Shown here: positions 1-8,090 of the stretch, piece after piece
How the letters are laid out: every line of letters begins with the position of its first letter
Position numbering within the stretch: the first letter of the stretch is position 1
DNA from: Streptosporangium roseum DSM 43021
GTDB taxonomy: Bacteria; Actinomycetota; Actinomycetes; Streptosporangiales; Streptosporangiaceae
Assembly (NCBI RefSeq): GCF_000024865.1
Contig: NC_013595.1
Span: 6,138,001 to 6,202,000, forward strand
Direction of reading: 5' to 3'
DNA: 64,000 nucleotides
Program-made: the position numbers and the translations under genes
Notes under the pieces: model-generated
Told to the model about the DNA's origin: nothing
The model's input: the letters and a program-made list of their open reading frames with translations, nothing else
Databases searched by the model: none

Positions 1-354
1 GCGCAGGCCGAGCCCGAACTCGCGGCAGTAGGCCAGCGTCAGGTCGTGGACGCGGGGGATGCGCATGGCCCCTGCCTCGGCGTACAGGCCCTCCGCGAAG
101 CCGCGCAGGGTGTGGACGCGGCCGCCCACGCGCTGCTGTGCCTCCAGCACGACGGGGTCGTGCCCCTGGCGCATCAGCTCGTAGGCCGCGACCAGGCCCG
201 CCATGCCCGCGCCGATGACCAGGACCCGCTTCGGCGTGTCCTGGCGGGCGGGCAGGCCCTCCTGCGCGGTCCTGACCAGACGCGGGGAGACCCGCTCGTG
301 GCCGGGGCTGAGGGATGCGTGGTCGAACCGGGGGTGGCGGGGATCGGCGGGCAT
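1..354 (-). CDS. Flavin amine oxidase (monoamine/L-amino-acid oxidase type), N-terminal part
   Basis: This is the N-terminal 118 residues of a flavoprotein oxidase; the rest lies beyond the left edge. The dinucleotide-binding motif VLVIGAGMAGLVAAYEL lies at about residues 45-61, followed by VVLEAQQRVGGRVHTLR, the signature of the amine oxidase/protoporphyrinogen oxidase superfamily. The family oxidises amines or amino acids with FAD, releasing aldehyde or keto acid, ammonia and peroxide. The start is the ATG at 352-354, preceded by GAGGAGG. It is the last visible gene of a minus-strand operon after two unknown proteins, 40 bp below the previous stop. Substrate cannot be judged because the active-site half is missing. 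Confidence 0.85.
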   Translation of the reverse strand, partial: MPADPRHPRFDHASLSPGHERVSPRLVRTAQEGLPARQDTPKRVLVIGAGMAGLVAAYELMRQGHDPVVLEAQQRVGGRVHTLRGFAEGLYAEAGAMRIPRVHDLTLAYCREFGLGLR

Positions 355-394
355 GGGGCCTCCTCGGGAAGTGGTCTCATCGGAACCGGCCGGC

Positions 395-841
395 TCATCC
401 CTCTTCGGGGACGCCGGAGGTGCTGGGGGCGCTGGGAGCATCGGGGGCGCTGGGAGCATCGGGGACGCCGGAAGCGCCGGAAGCGTCGGATCCGCCGGAA
501 GCGGCAGGAGAGCCGGGGACACCGGAAGTGTCGGGGGCGCGGTCGCGGGGGACGGCGCCGGCCCGGGTGAGGCGGGCTCCGTCTCCGGCGGCGCGATCAC
601 GCTCCCTGGCGGCGCGGTCACGGGTGGCCACGGCGGCCCGGGTCAGGTCCGCGGAGGCGGCGGCGCAGCGGGCGATCTGCCCGTCGATCAGGTCGCCGAA
701 CCACTCGGGCACGATCGGATTGCCCCGGACACGCGCGGCGAGGTCGCGCAGCCTGGCCGCGTGGCCGGCCAGGCGCGCGGCGTCGGCGGCCAGTTGCTCG
801 GCGAGCGCTCCGTATCCCGGGATCACCCCCATCCCCGTCAT
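395..841 (-). CDS. Unknown small protein with a Pro/Ala/Ser/Gly tail
   Basis: A 148-residue protein I do not recognise. The N-terminal ~90 residues look helical and Ala/Arg-rich (LAADAARLAGHAARL, then ADLTRAAVATRDRAARERDR). The last ~45 residues are low complexity, with repeats such as DAPSAPDAPSAPS and SGVP, encoded by a degenerate tandem stretch at 420-530. The start is the ATG at 839-841, which overlaps the TGA of the upstream gene (ATGA), so the two are translationally coupled. The tail may be a flexible linker or cell-wall-spanning segment; no signal peptide is visible. Confidence 0.62.
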   Translation of the reverse strand: MTGMGVIPGYGALAEQLAADAARLAGHAARLRDLAARVRGNPIVPEWFGDLIDGQIARCAAASADLTRAAVATRDRAARERDRAAGDGARLTRAGAVPRDRAPDTSGVPGSPAASGGSDASGASGVPDAPSAPDAPSAPSTSGVPEEG

Positions 842-1737
842 CCGCGCGAGGCCCGGCGGGCGCGCCGGTGCCACGCGGCGACGGCAACGGCCGCGACGAG
901 TCCGGCGAGGCCCCCGGCCAGCAGCAGCCTTCTGGAGCGGCGCGGCCCGGCGGAGAAGAGGGCGGAGCGGTCGGGGACCCGGCGGGCCCGCGAGCATGTC
1001 GCCCGGCTCCGGTAGGCGGCGAGCCGGGCGGCGATCAGCTTCCGGGCCTCACGCAGCCGGTGTTCGAGGTCGGCGATGGAGATCTCCGGGCTGCGTCGGG
1101 GCGGGGGCTCCCGGCCGGGGCCGGCGGAGTGGGCGACGTCCCGTCCGTGACCCGAGGATCCCCGGCCCGTCGCGGTGGACCAGCCGGTCTGGTCGTTGAA
1201 GGGGTTCTCGTCGAGCAGCGCCCGCATCGCGAGCACCTCGCCGAAGACGGGCGCGATGCCGCCGATCGCCCCGATGGCGCCCTTCTCCCTGCACAGCGCC
1301 CGGACGGCCCGGACCGCCTCGGCGTCGCGATCCGCGCCGGCCGCGTCGAGCAGCCGCCGCATGACGGGGTCGGCGGCCAGTTCCGGATTCCGGTGCAGGA
1401 CACCGGCGATCCGCAGCCGTAGGGAGGTGACGGCGACCAGCGTGGCGAGGCTGCTCCGCCCGGCCAGCGCGCCCAGGCGGGCGGCCGGACCGCCGAACCG
1501 CCCGCCTTCGAAGGCGTAACCGAGCCCCCCGCGGTTGGTCAGCGCGCGGAGCAGGCTCCAGTGGATGCCGGAGGGAAACCACGGGGAACGCGTGGCGGCG
1601 GCGGTCAGCGTGGCCGTCGTGCGCGCGCAGATCCGCCGGATCTCCTCCGCCGTCCACGCGAGCTCGGCCGCCGCGTCGTGGACCTGCCGGAGATGATCCG
1701 TCCCGGACCGTTCCCGGCCGTCGGGATCAGCTGTCAT
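838..1737 (-). CDS. Unknown protein with a C-terminal membrane anchor
   Basis: A 299-residue protein of unknown function. Residues 10-60 look like a helical N-terminal segment (HLRQVHDAAAELAWTAEEIR). The centre is Ala/Leu-rich with an FGEVLAMRALLDENPF block, and residues 230-250 are helical and basic. The C-terminus has one predicted membrane span (LLLAGGLAGLVAAVAVAAW) followed by an Arg-rich tail, which suggests a tail-anchored protein with its bulk in the cytoplasm. GGAGGTGAGGAG precedes the ATG. It heads the operon that continues into the small protein and the amine oxidase. Confidence 0.68.
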   Translation of the reverse strand: MTADPDGRERSGTDHLRQVHDAAAELAWTAEEIRRICARTTATLTAAATRSPWFPSGIHWSLLRALTNRGGLGYAFEGGRFGGPAARLGALAGRSSLATLVAVTSLRLRIAGVLHRNPELAADPVMRRLLDAAGADRDAEAVRAVRALCREKGAIGAIGGIAPVFGEVLAMRALLDENPFNDQTGWSTATGRGSSGHGRDVAHSAGPGREPPPRRSPEISIADLEHRLREARKLIAARLAAYRSRATCSRARRVPDRSALFSAGPRRSRRLLLAGGLAGLVAAVAVAAWHRRARRASRG

Positions 1738-1897
1738 CGTGTCTCCTCACCTCCGCCGACCGGCGTGCGTTCCGGCTGCACGACCCGATAGGGGTAACAC
1801 AGAAGGTCACATTAATACAACGGACAGTAATGGGGCTGCGACATCCGGGAGGACCTCCGGCACGGGACGCGGCCGCCGGCCGACGGCGGGATCGAAG

Positions 1898-1933
1898 TAG
1901 ACAGTGTCTACCCGGTTTGGTAGACACTGTCTA
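1898..1933 (+). promoter_or_regulatory. Paired TetR operators forming a leaderless promoter
   Basis: Two perfect 13-bp palindromes, TAGACAGTGTCTA (1898-1910) and TAGACACTGTCTA (1921-1933), lie 23 bp apart centre to centre, about two helical turns. The second ends on the A of the tetR ATG. TAGACA at 1898 and TAGACA at 1921 are separated by 17 bp and can serve as weak -35 and -10 boxes, putting +1 at the ATG. The repressor would then cover its own promoter completely. This is inferred from position; binding is untested. Confidence 0.65.
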
Positions 1934-2517
1934 TGAGTGAGCAGGACATGGGCGTCCGTGCCCGTCTGATAGAGGTCGGAGTCGACCTGGTGGCCAGGGA
2001 GGGGATGCAGTCCCTGACGCTGCGGGAGATCGCCCGCCGGGCCGGGGTCTCGCACGGGGCTCCGCGCCATTACTTCCCGACCCACGTGGCCCTGCTGTCG
2101 GCCATCGCACGTCAGGGCTTCGCCGACCTGACCGCCAAGGTCACCGAGACGGCGGGGGAAGGCCGGGCGGACCCCCGGGCCCGGCTCCTGGCGCTGGGAG
2201 GCGTCTACCTCGACTTCGCACTGACCAACCCCGGCATGTTCGAGCTGATGTTCCGCCATGACCTGCTGGAGAGCAACCACCTCGGCTTGCGGGAGACGAG
2301 CCTGCCGCTCTTCGACATCCTTACCGACCTTGTCACCCGGGCGCGGACACGGCCCGGCCCCGCGCCACAGGTCGTCGCCGGCGCGCTCTGGGCCAACCTG
2401 CACGGCATCGCCCAGCTGTGGGGATGGGGCAGCCTCCGGCTCGCCACGGGAGCCGACGACGCCGGACCGCTGCTGCGCGCCGCGCTGGACGCGCACCTCG
2501 GACCGGAGAACCGGTGA
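1933..2517 (+). CDS. TetR-family transcriptional repressor
   Basis: A 194-residue regulator. The N-terminal helix-turn-helix (LTLREIARRAGVSHGAPRHYFPTHVALL, residues ~31-58) is typical of TetR. The C-terminal ligand domain carries the FELMFRHDLLE pattern of the TetR_C_33/WHG-like group. Translation probably begins at the leaderless ATG at 1933; an ATG at 1948 is a less likely alternative. Its stop overlaps the GTG of the efflux gene (GTGA), so repressor and pump form one operon, a common self-regulated drug-efflux arrangement. The ligand is unknown. Confidence 0.9.
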   Translation: MSEQDMGVRARLIEVGVDLVAREGMQSLTLREIARRAGVSHGAPRHYFPTHVALLSAIARQGFADLTAKVTETAGEGRADPRARLLALGGVYLDFALTNPGMFELMFRHDLLESNHLGLRETSLPLFDILTDLVTRARTRPGPAPQVVAGALWANLHGIAQLWGWGSLRLATGADDAGPLLRAALDAHLGPENR

Positions 2518-3941
2518 GCCCCGGAGGACAGCGGCGCCTGACACTCGCGAGCAGCGTCATCGGGGCGATGATCGTCGCCCTGGACGGAACCGTGCTGACC
2601 GTCGTGCAGCCCACCCTGCAACGGGATCTGCACGCCTCGTTCGCGCAGGTCCAGTGGACCAGCACCGGATACCTGATCGCCGTGGCGAGCCTGCTCGTCT
2701 TCGCCGGCCGCCTCGGGGACCGCTACGGCCACCGGCAGCTCCTCGCCACCGGCATCCTGGGCTTTGCCGCCACGTCGGCCGGTATCGGCCTGGCGCCTGA
2801 CATCGGCTGGGTCATCGGCCTGCGCGTCGCCCAGGGGATCTTCGGCGCGCTGCTGCAACCGGCCACCCTCGGGATACTGCGCGCCACATACCCGCGCGAC
2901 CGGCTCGGCATGCCGATCGCGCTGCGCACCAGTGCCATCGGCGTGGCGGCCGCCGCCGGTCCGATCGTCGGCGGGGCGCTGACCGCCCACCTGGGCTGGC
3001 GCGCGGTCTTCTTCCTCAACGTGGCACCCGCTCTCGCGGTCGGCGTGCTGACTCTCGCCGTCCGGCCATCCGCGCCGGTGAAAGCCTCCGGCGTCCGGCT
3101 CGACCTGCCCGGCGCCTGCCTTCTCGCGGTAACCCTGGCCTGCCTGGTGCGAACGCTCGTCGAAATACCGGAAACCGGCTGGACGGCGGCGACCGCGCTC
3201 GGGCTTACCGCCGTCGCGGCCACCGGTGGCGCGTTCGTCTGGCACGAACGACGCGCCACGAGCCCGCTGGTGCCGTCAAGCGTGCTCCGATCGACAACGG
3301 TCACCTCGGCGCTCGGCATCCTGGTGGCGGCGTCGGCGGCCCTGTTCGGCGCCCTGTTCGTCGGCACGTACTTCCTGCAGGACGTCCTCGCGCTGGACCC
3401 GCTGCAGAGCGGTCTGAGAGTGCTGCCCCTGGCCGCGACGATGGTGCTGGGCGCACCGGTCTGCGCTGTGCTGCTGCGCCGGTGGGGGCCACGCGGGACG
3501 GCCGTGGCGGGGATGGCCCTGCTCGCCCTCGGCATCCTTCTGCTGTCCCATCTCGGCCAGGCGCCGGCCTCCCTGGCGATCAGCGGTTGCTTTCTCGTGC
3601 TGGGCGCCGGTTTCAGCGCGGTGATGGTCACCGGGACAGCCGTCGTCGTCCACCACGCGTCCGTGGACACCGCCGGGGTGGCCGGCGGGCTCCAGCAGAC
3701 CGCCATGAATGTCGGCCCGGCGCTGGGCGTCGCCGCGGCGACGATGCTGATGACCCTCACCGCCCCCGGCACCACCGCCGGCGGGCCGTACGGCGACGGG
3801 CCGCACTGGACCGCTGACGCCTTCTCCTCCGCGATGGGCCCCACGCTCATGGTCCTCGCGGCCGTAGCCGTGATCGGCGCGCTGCCGGCGGGCAGGCTGC
3901 CCGGTCGGACGGCACCGGTTCTCCACGGTCACCAACGCTGA
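2514..3941 (+). CDS. MFS drug-efflux transporter, DHA2 (EmrB/QacA) type
   Basis: A 475-residue membrane transporter with about 14 predicted spans, as expected for the DHA2 drug:H+ antiporters. Motif A (GRLGDRYGHRQLLATG) lies between spans 2 and 3, and the antiporter motif-C-like AAAAGPIVGGALTAHLGW near residues 140-160. The start is the GTG at 2514, inside the overlap with tetR; an upstream ATG in the same frame would run antisense through tetR's reading frame and is rejected. It is the predicted target of the TetR protein, exporting an unknown hydrophobic compound. Confidence 0.9.
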   Translation: MSPGGQRRLTLASSVIGAMIVALDGTVLTVVQPTLQRDLHASFAQVQWTSTGYLIAVASLLVFAGRLGDRYGHRQLLATGILGFAATSAGIGLAPDIGWVIGLRVAQGIFGALLQPATLGILRATYPRDRLGMPIALRTSAIGVAAAAGPIVGGALTAHLGWRAVFFLNVAPALAVGVLTLAVRPSAPVKASGVRLDLPGACLLAVTLACLVRTLVEIPETGWTAATALGLTAVAATGGAFVWHERRATSPLVPSSVLRSTTVTSALGILVAASAALFGALFVGTYFLQDVLALDPLQSGLRVLPLAATMVLGAPVCAVLLRRWGPRGTAVAGMALLALGILLLSHLGQAPASLAISGCFLVLGAGFSAVMVTGTAVVVHHASVDTAGVAGGLQQTAMNVGPALGVAAATMLMTLTAPGTTAGGPYGDGPHWTADAFSSAMGPTLMVLAAVAVIGALPAGRLPGRTAPVLHGHQR

Positions 3942-4157
3942 TGCGGAGGTGCCGGACATCGGACAGGGGCGGAGGCGGGCGGCGGCCGAAAACCCATTGG
4001 GGATGCCGGGCTCCACCGCTAAAGTCGATCCCACCTCGCGGCTGCTGAACCTCGGGGAGTCCACCGCCGGCCCAGACGCCGGCGCTGTCCCGCATGCCCG
4101 TCACCGGATGGCGGCGGAGCTCGCACCTCTCTCACCAGCAGCCACCAGGAAGGCTCC

Positions 4158-5693
4158 ATGACAACCTCCAAGCGGCGTCCCGCCGCGTTCCAGCAGGACC
4201 TGCGGCTCGTCCGCACCGACGACAGCTGGCTCCACCTGCCCAACCGGTGGGGCATCCCCGTGGACGTCTGCGCCGGGGCCGACGTGCCGATCGAGTCCAG
4301 CGCGATCGACGAGATCCTCACCGTGCTCGCCACCGCCGACACCCTGGAGCGGTTGGGCGCGGTGACCGGGCACACCGAAGCGGCGATCAGCCGGGTCGTG
4401 CTGACCCCCGACCTCCACAAGGGGGCCGGGATCCCGATCGGCACGGTGCTGCAGACGCGCGGCGCGCTGCTCCCCCAGGCGGTCGGCAACGACATCAACT
4501 GCGGTATGCGGCTGGAGACGACGTCGCTGACCGCCGACCAGGTACGCCCGCGGCTGGACGCGCTGGAACGCCGGCTACGGCACCTGTTCTTCGAGGGCGG
4601 CCGGCGCATCGCGCTGTCCGGTCTCCAGCGAGAGGCGCTGCTCCGCGACGGCCTGCCGGGGCTGCTCGGCACCGGCAGGCCGGAGCGGGCGGACGGGGTG
4701 TGGTCGGCGCTGCGGCCCGGCGACGCCCGGCCCGGCCGGATCCACGGATCGCAGTACCCGACCACGAACGCCGACGCCTTCCGGGACTGGATCCACAGCG
4801 CGGGCGGCACGAGCTTCGACAGCATCATCGGCAGCGTCGGCGGCGGCAACCATTTCGCGGAGCTGCAGTACGTGTCGGCGATCCATGACCGGCAGGCCGC
4901 CCACGGGTGGGGCTTCAGTCTCGGCCAGGTGGTGCTGATGGTGCACAGCGGCTCCCTGTCGCTGGGACATCAGGCCAACGCGTCCGGGCTGGACCAGGCC
5001 AGAGCCGCATGGCCCGCAGGCGTCCCCCTGCCGGACAACAGGATCATCCCCATGATGACGGACGGACGGTCCGCGCCGGCGCGGCGGCGCTACCTGGACG
5101 CGTTCGGCAACGCGGCGAACTTCGCGGTGGGCAACCGGTTCTTCCTGTCGCTGATGCTGCGCGCCGGGCTGGCCGCCGAGTGCGGGGAACTCGCCGCCGA
5201 CCTCGTGTACGACGCCCCGCACAACCTGCTGTGGCAGCACGACGACGGACAGGTCGTGCACCGCAAGGGCGCGACGCCGGCGGGCGGATACGCCGAGACG
5301 GCGGGCGGGCCGTACGCGATGTGGGGCGAGCCCGTCATCGTACCGGGCTCGATGGGGGCCGCCAGTTACGTGCTGCGCGGTCACGGCAACCCCCGGACCC
5401 TGGCGAGTGCCTGCCACGGGGCCGGTCGCCGCGTGCGCCGGGGCGCCGCCGCCCAGGCGGGCGAAGCCGAGCTGGACGCCTTCCTTCGCGACTTCCGGGT
5501 GGTCACCCCCCTGGACCACCGTGACCCGGCCGTCAACCGCCGCTCCGACGTGATGGCCGCGTGGCGCCGCGACCTCAAGCAGGAGGCCCCCTGGGTGTAC
5601 AAGGACATCGGCCCCGTCGTCTCAAGTCTCCGCAGGGCCGGGGTCGCCGAACCCGTCGTCGAGCTGCGACCGCTGCTGACCGTCAAGGGGTGA
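4158..5693 (+). CDS. rtcB: RtcB-family RNA ligase
   Basis: A 511-residue protein carrying the RtcB signatures. The metal-binding loop TPDLHKGAGIPIGTV is followed by GNDINCGMRL, GSVGGGNHFAELQ, VHSGSLSLGHQ, HRKGATPA, VPGSMGAASYVL and CHGAGRR. H420 in the last motif is the expected guanylylated histidine. RtcB joins 2',3'-cyclic phosphate or 3'-phosphate RNA ends to 5'-OH ends using GTP and Mn2+, in tRNA or other RNA repair. AGGAAGG precedes the ATG. The protein is longer than E. coli RtcB (~408 residues). No archease or RNA cyclase gene is adjacent, and it appears monocistronic. Confidence 0.92.
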   Translation: MTTSKRRPAAFQQDLRLVRTDDSWLHLPNRWGIPVDVCAGADVPIESSAIDEILTVLATADTLERLGAVTGHTEAAISRVVLTPDLHKGAGIPIGTVLQTRGALLPQAVGNDINCGMRLETTSLTADQVRPRLDALERRLRHLFFEGGRRIALSGLQREALLRDGLPGLLGTGRPERADGVWSALRPGDARPGRIHGSQYPTTNADAFRDWIHSAGGTSFDSIIGSVGGGNHFAELQYVSAIHDRQAAHGWGFSLGQVVLMVHSGSLSLGHQANASGLDQARAAWPAGVPLPDNRIIPMMTDGRSAPARRRYLDAFGNAANFAVGNRFFLSLMLRAGLAAECGELAADLVYDAPHNLLWQHDDGQVVHRKGATPAGGYAETAGGPYAMWGEPVIVPGSMGAASYVLRGHGNPRTLASACHGAGRRVRRGAAAQAGEAELDAFLRDFRVVTPLDHRDPAVNRRSDVMAAWRRDLKQEAPWVYKDIGPVVSSLRRAGVAEPVVELRPLLTVKG

Positions 5694-5729
5694 CCGGCAC
5701 GCCGGAGTCCGCCCGGCCGGAGAGCGCGG

Positions 5730-6638
5730 TCAGCGGGGGCCGGCGGGGGTCAGCCAGTGGCGGTAGCGGTCGTCGCGGCCGTGGACGGCGGCGTCGTAGA
5801 CGTCGATGAGCTTGGCCGTGACCGGGCCCGGACCGCCGAGCTCGCGGTTGTCGACGGAGCGGACCGGCACGATCCCGGCCGCCGTCCCGCACAGGAACAT
5901 CTCGTCGGCCGTGTAGAGGTCCGCGCGGAGCAGGTCGCGCCTGAGCACCGGCAGGCCGAGGTCGGCGCCGAGCCGCTCGACCGTGTCCTGGGTGATGCCC
6001 TCCAGTGCTCCCGCGCTGGAGGGCGGGGTCGACAGCACTCCGTCGCGGACCGTGAAGACGTTGGCCGCCGTGCACTCGCTGACGTAGCCCGCCGCGTTGA
6101 GCAGCACCGCCTCGTCGAATCCGGCGTCGAGCGCCTCGGCCTTGGCCAGGACCGAGTTGAGGTAGGGGCCCGTCGCCTTGGCGGACGTCGGCACGACCGC
6201 CGGGTCGTTGCGCCGCCAGGAGCTGGTCATCAGGCGCACCCCCTCACCGAGCAGCGCCTCCCACTCCCAGGTGGCGATCGAGACGGTGACCGGGCAGCCG
6301 CGGGCCGCGACGCCCATCTCACCGTAGCCCCGGTGGACGAGGTGTCGGATGTAGCAGGAGGAGTGGCCGTTGGCCGCGACCGTCTCCAGGGTGGCCGCAC
6401 GGAGCTCGGCGGGCGCGTAGGGGATGTCCAGACCGATGATCCTGGCGCTCCGGTAGAGCCTGTCGAGGTGCGCGTCGAGCCGGAAGACCGCGGGCCCGTC
6501 GGGCGTGTCGTGGGTCCTGGTGCCTTCGAGCACGGCGGTTCCGTAGTGCAGCGCGTGCGACAGCACGTGGACGCGCGCCTCGCCCCAGGGGACCAGCGCA
6601 CCGTCCATCCAGATCGCTTCCGCTTCCCGCAGCGCCAT
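5730..6638 (-). CDS. ilvE: Branched-chain amino acid aminotransferase (class IV)
   Basis: A 302-residue fold-type IV PLP aminotransferase of the IlvE group. Visible motifs are HYGTAVLEGTR near the N-terminus, the catalytic lysine in TSAKATGPYLNS (K154), the VSECTAANVF stretch, and LEGITQDTV, which contacts PLP phosphate. The reaction moves the amino group between Val/Leu/Ile and 2-oxoglutarate. GGGAGGG precedes the ATG. It is divergent from a MocR-type regulator and shares its intergenic region, so it is a plausible regulatory target. A second housekeeping ilvE may exist elsewhere; context hints this copy may be specialised. Confidence 0.88.
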   Translation of the reverse strand: MALREAEAIWMDGALVPWGEARVHVLSHALHYGTAVLEGTRTHDTPDGPAVFRLDAHLDRLYRSARIIGLDIPYAPAELRAATLETVAANGHSSCYIRHLVHRGYGEMGVAARGCPVTVSIATWEWEALLGEGVRLMTSSWRRNDPAVVPTSAKATGPYLNSVLAKAEALDAGFDEAVLLNAAGYVSECTAANVFTVRDGVLSTPPSSAGALEGITQDTVERLGADLGLPVLRRDLLRADLYTADEMFLCGTAAGIVPVRSVDNRELGGPGPVTAKLIDVYDAAVHGRDDRYRHWLTPAGPR

Positions 6639-6673
6639 CGAACCCTCCCAGGAGTGGCATCATTCAGCCCATG

Positions 6674-6703
6674 AATATGAGCCACTTGATTGATGAGTGG
6701 CAA
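6674..6703 (-). promoter_or_regulatory. ilvE-like promoter overlapping a candidate MocR operator
   Basis: On the minus strand TTGCCA (6698-6703) and CATATT (6674-6679) are 18 bp apart and drive toward the aminotransferase. An inverted repeat, GCCACT (6681-6686) and AGTGGC (6696-6701), occupies the spacer and the edge of the -35 box. A further AGTGGCA copy lies at 6653-6659. Inverted plus direct half-sites are usual for MocR/GntR operators. Confidence 0.5.
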
Positions 6704-6766
6704 AGTATCGGCGCCATAGTGGTCCACGCAAGGGCATATCGGATCACGCGACGACATAATGGCCGG

Positions 6767-8077
6767 GTGGGAAGTGAAGATCTGGACCAGTTCGCCGCCC
6801 TCGTGCGTGACCGGCTGCGGCTGCGCCAGGGGAGGGAGCCGGCCGGTCGCAGGCTCGCCGGAGCGCTGACCGACCTCGCCGAGATCGGCGCGCTGGCCCC
6901 CGGCACCAGGCTGCCGTCCGAACGCGACCTCGCCCAGGCCGTCGGCCTCAGCCGCGGCACGGTCGCCGCCGCCTTCAACGCCCTGTGCGACGAGGGACTC
7001 TGCGAGCGCAGGCACGGCAGCGGCACCTACCTGCTCCAGGCGCCCTCGTTCACCGGGCTGCTGAACGCGGGCGCGGTGCTCGCCGACCTGTCCACCTCCG
7101 TCGTGCCCGACCCCTCCCACCTGGTCCTGCCCCCGCTCGACCCGGCCGAGCTCATGCGCACTCCCAGCGGCCACGGCTACGACACCAGGGGAGACCCCCG
7201 GCTGCGGGCCATGCTCGGCGGGGACGTGCTGATCACCGGCGGCGCCCAGCACGGCATCGACCTGGCCGTCAGGGTCCTGCTGCGCCCGGGTGACCGGGTG
7301 CTGGTGGACGACCCGACGTACGGCGGCGCCCTCGCGATCCTCCGGCGGGCGGGAGCGCACGCCGTACCCGTCGACCTGGCCGATCCCGGAGCGGTCGGCG
7401 CGGCGATCGCCCGCCACCGGCCCGCCCTCGTCTACGTCGTCAGCGTCGGCAACCCCACCGGCGCCGTCCCCGACCTGCGGCACGTCGCGGAGCTCGCCCG
7501 GGCGCAGGACGTGACGATCGTCGAGGACAGGACCCTCGCCGAGCTCGTCCACGAGGGCGAGCCCCCGGCCCCGCTCGCGACGGTTCACCCGTATGGCACG
7601 GTCACCGTGAACTCGCTGTCCAAGGTGCTCTGGGGCGGGCTGCGGCTGGGCTGGCTGGAGGCCGCCGAGCCGCTGCTGGCCCGCCTGACCGAGGCCAAGC
7701 AGGGGTCCGACCTGGCCACGAGCGCCGTCTCCCAGCGTCTGGCGGCCGAACTGCTCGAACGCAACCCCGTCGCCTCCTGGCGTGCGGAGCTGGCCCGCCG
7801 CCGCGACCACTTCGCCGCCGCACTCACCGCCCGGCTCCCCGGGTGGACCTGGACGCGGCCCCAGGGCGGCCTGTCCCTGTGGACCCGCCTCCCCGGCGTC
7901 GACACCGACCGCTTCGCCGCGCTCACCCGCCGGTACGGCGTCGCCGTCGCGCCCGGCTCGCTGTTCTCCGCAGACGGCCGCCACCGCGACCGCCTGCGCC
8001 TCAGCTTCGCCCTCCCGCCCGAGCTGCTCGACCAGGCCGTCACCGGTCTCGCCCGCGCCTGGGAGGAGCGCGACTGA
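6767..8077 (+). CDS. MocR-type regulator (GntR helix-turn-helix fused to class I aminotransferase)
   Basis: A 436-residue fusion. The N-terminal winged helix (LPSERDLAQAVGLSRGTVAAAF and ERRHGSGTYL) is GntR-like. The C-terminal ~330 residues are a fold-type I aminotransferase domain with GGAQHGIDLA, VGNPTG, VEDRTLAEL and the PLP lysine in NSLSKVLWGGLRLGW. MocR proteins use PLP or its adducts as effectors rather than as catalysts. I chose the GTG at 6767 because CATAAT (6755-6760) ends six bases upstream, a leaderless arrangement; an ATG at 6671 would place the palindrome inside the gene. It probably controls the divergent aminotransferase. Confidence 0.87.
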   Translation: MGSEDLDQFAALVRDRLRLRQGREPAGRRLAGALTDLAEIGALAPGTRLPSERDLAQAVGLSRGTVAAAFNALCDEGLCERRHGSGTYLLQAPSFTGLLNAGAVLADLSTSVVPDPSHLVLPPLDPAELMRTPSGHGYDTRGDPRLRAMLGGDVLITGGAQHGIDLAVRVLLRPGDRVLVDDPTYGGALAILRRAGAHAVPVDLADPGAVGAAIARHRPALVYVVSVGNPTGAVPDLRHVAELARAQDVTIVEDRTLAELVHEGEPPAPLATVHPYGTVTVNSLSKVLWGGLRLGWLEAAEPLLARLTEAKQGSDLATSAVSQRLAAELLERNPVASWRAELARRRDHFAAALTARLPGWTWTRPQGGLSLWTRLPGVDTDRFAALTRRYGVAVAPGSLFSADGRHRDRLRLSFALPPELLDQAVTGLARAWEERD

Positions 8078-8090
8078 CTCCGCCTCCCGG

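Noticed and set aside
3949..4161. A 70-codon plus-strand frame between the MFS and RtcB genes
   Set aside because: No ribosome site, no motifs, and it ends across the RtcB start.
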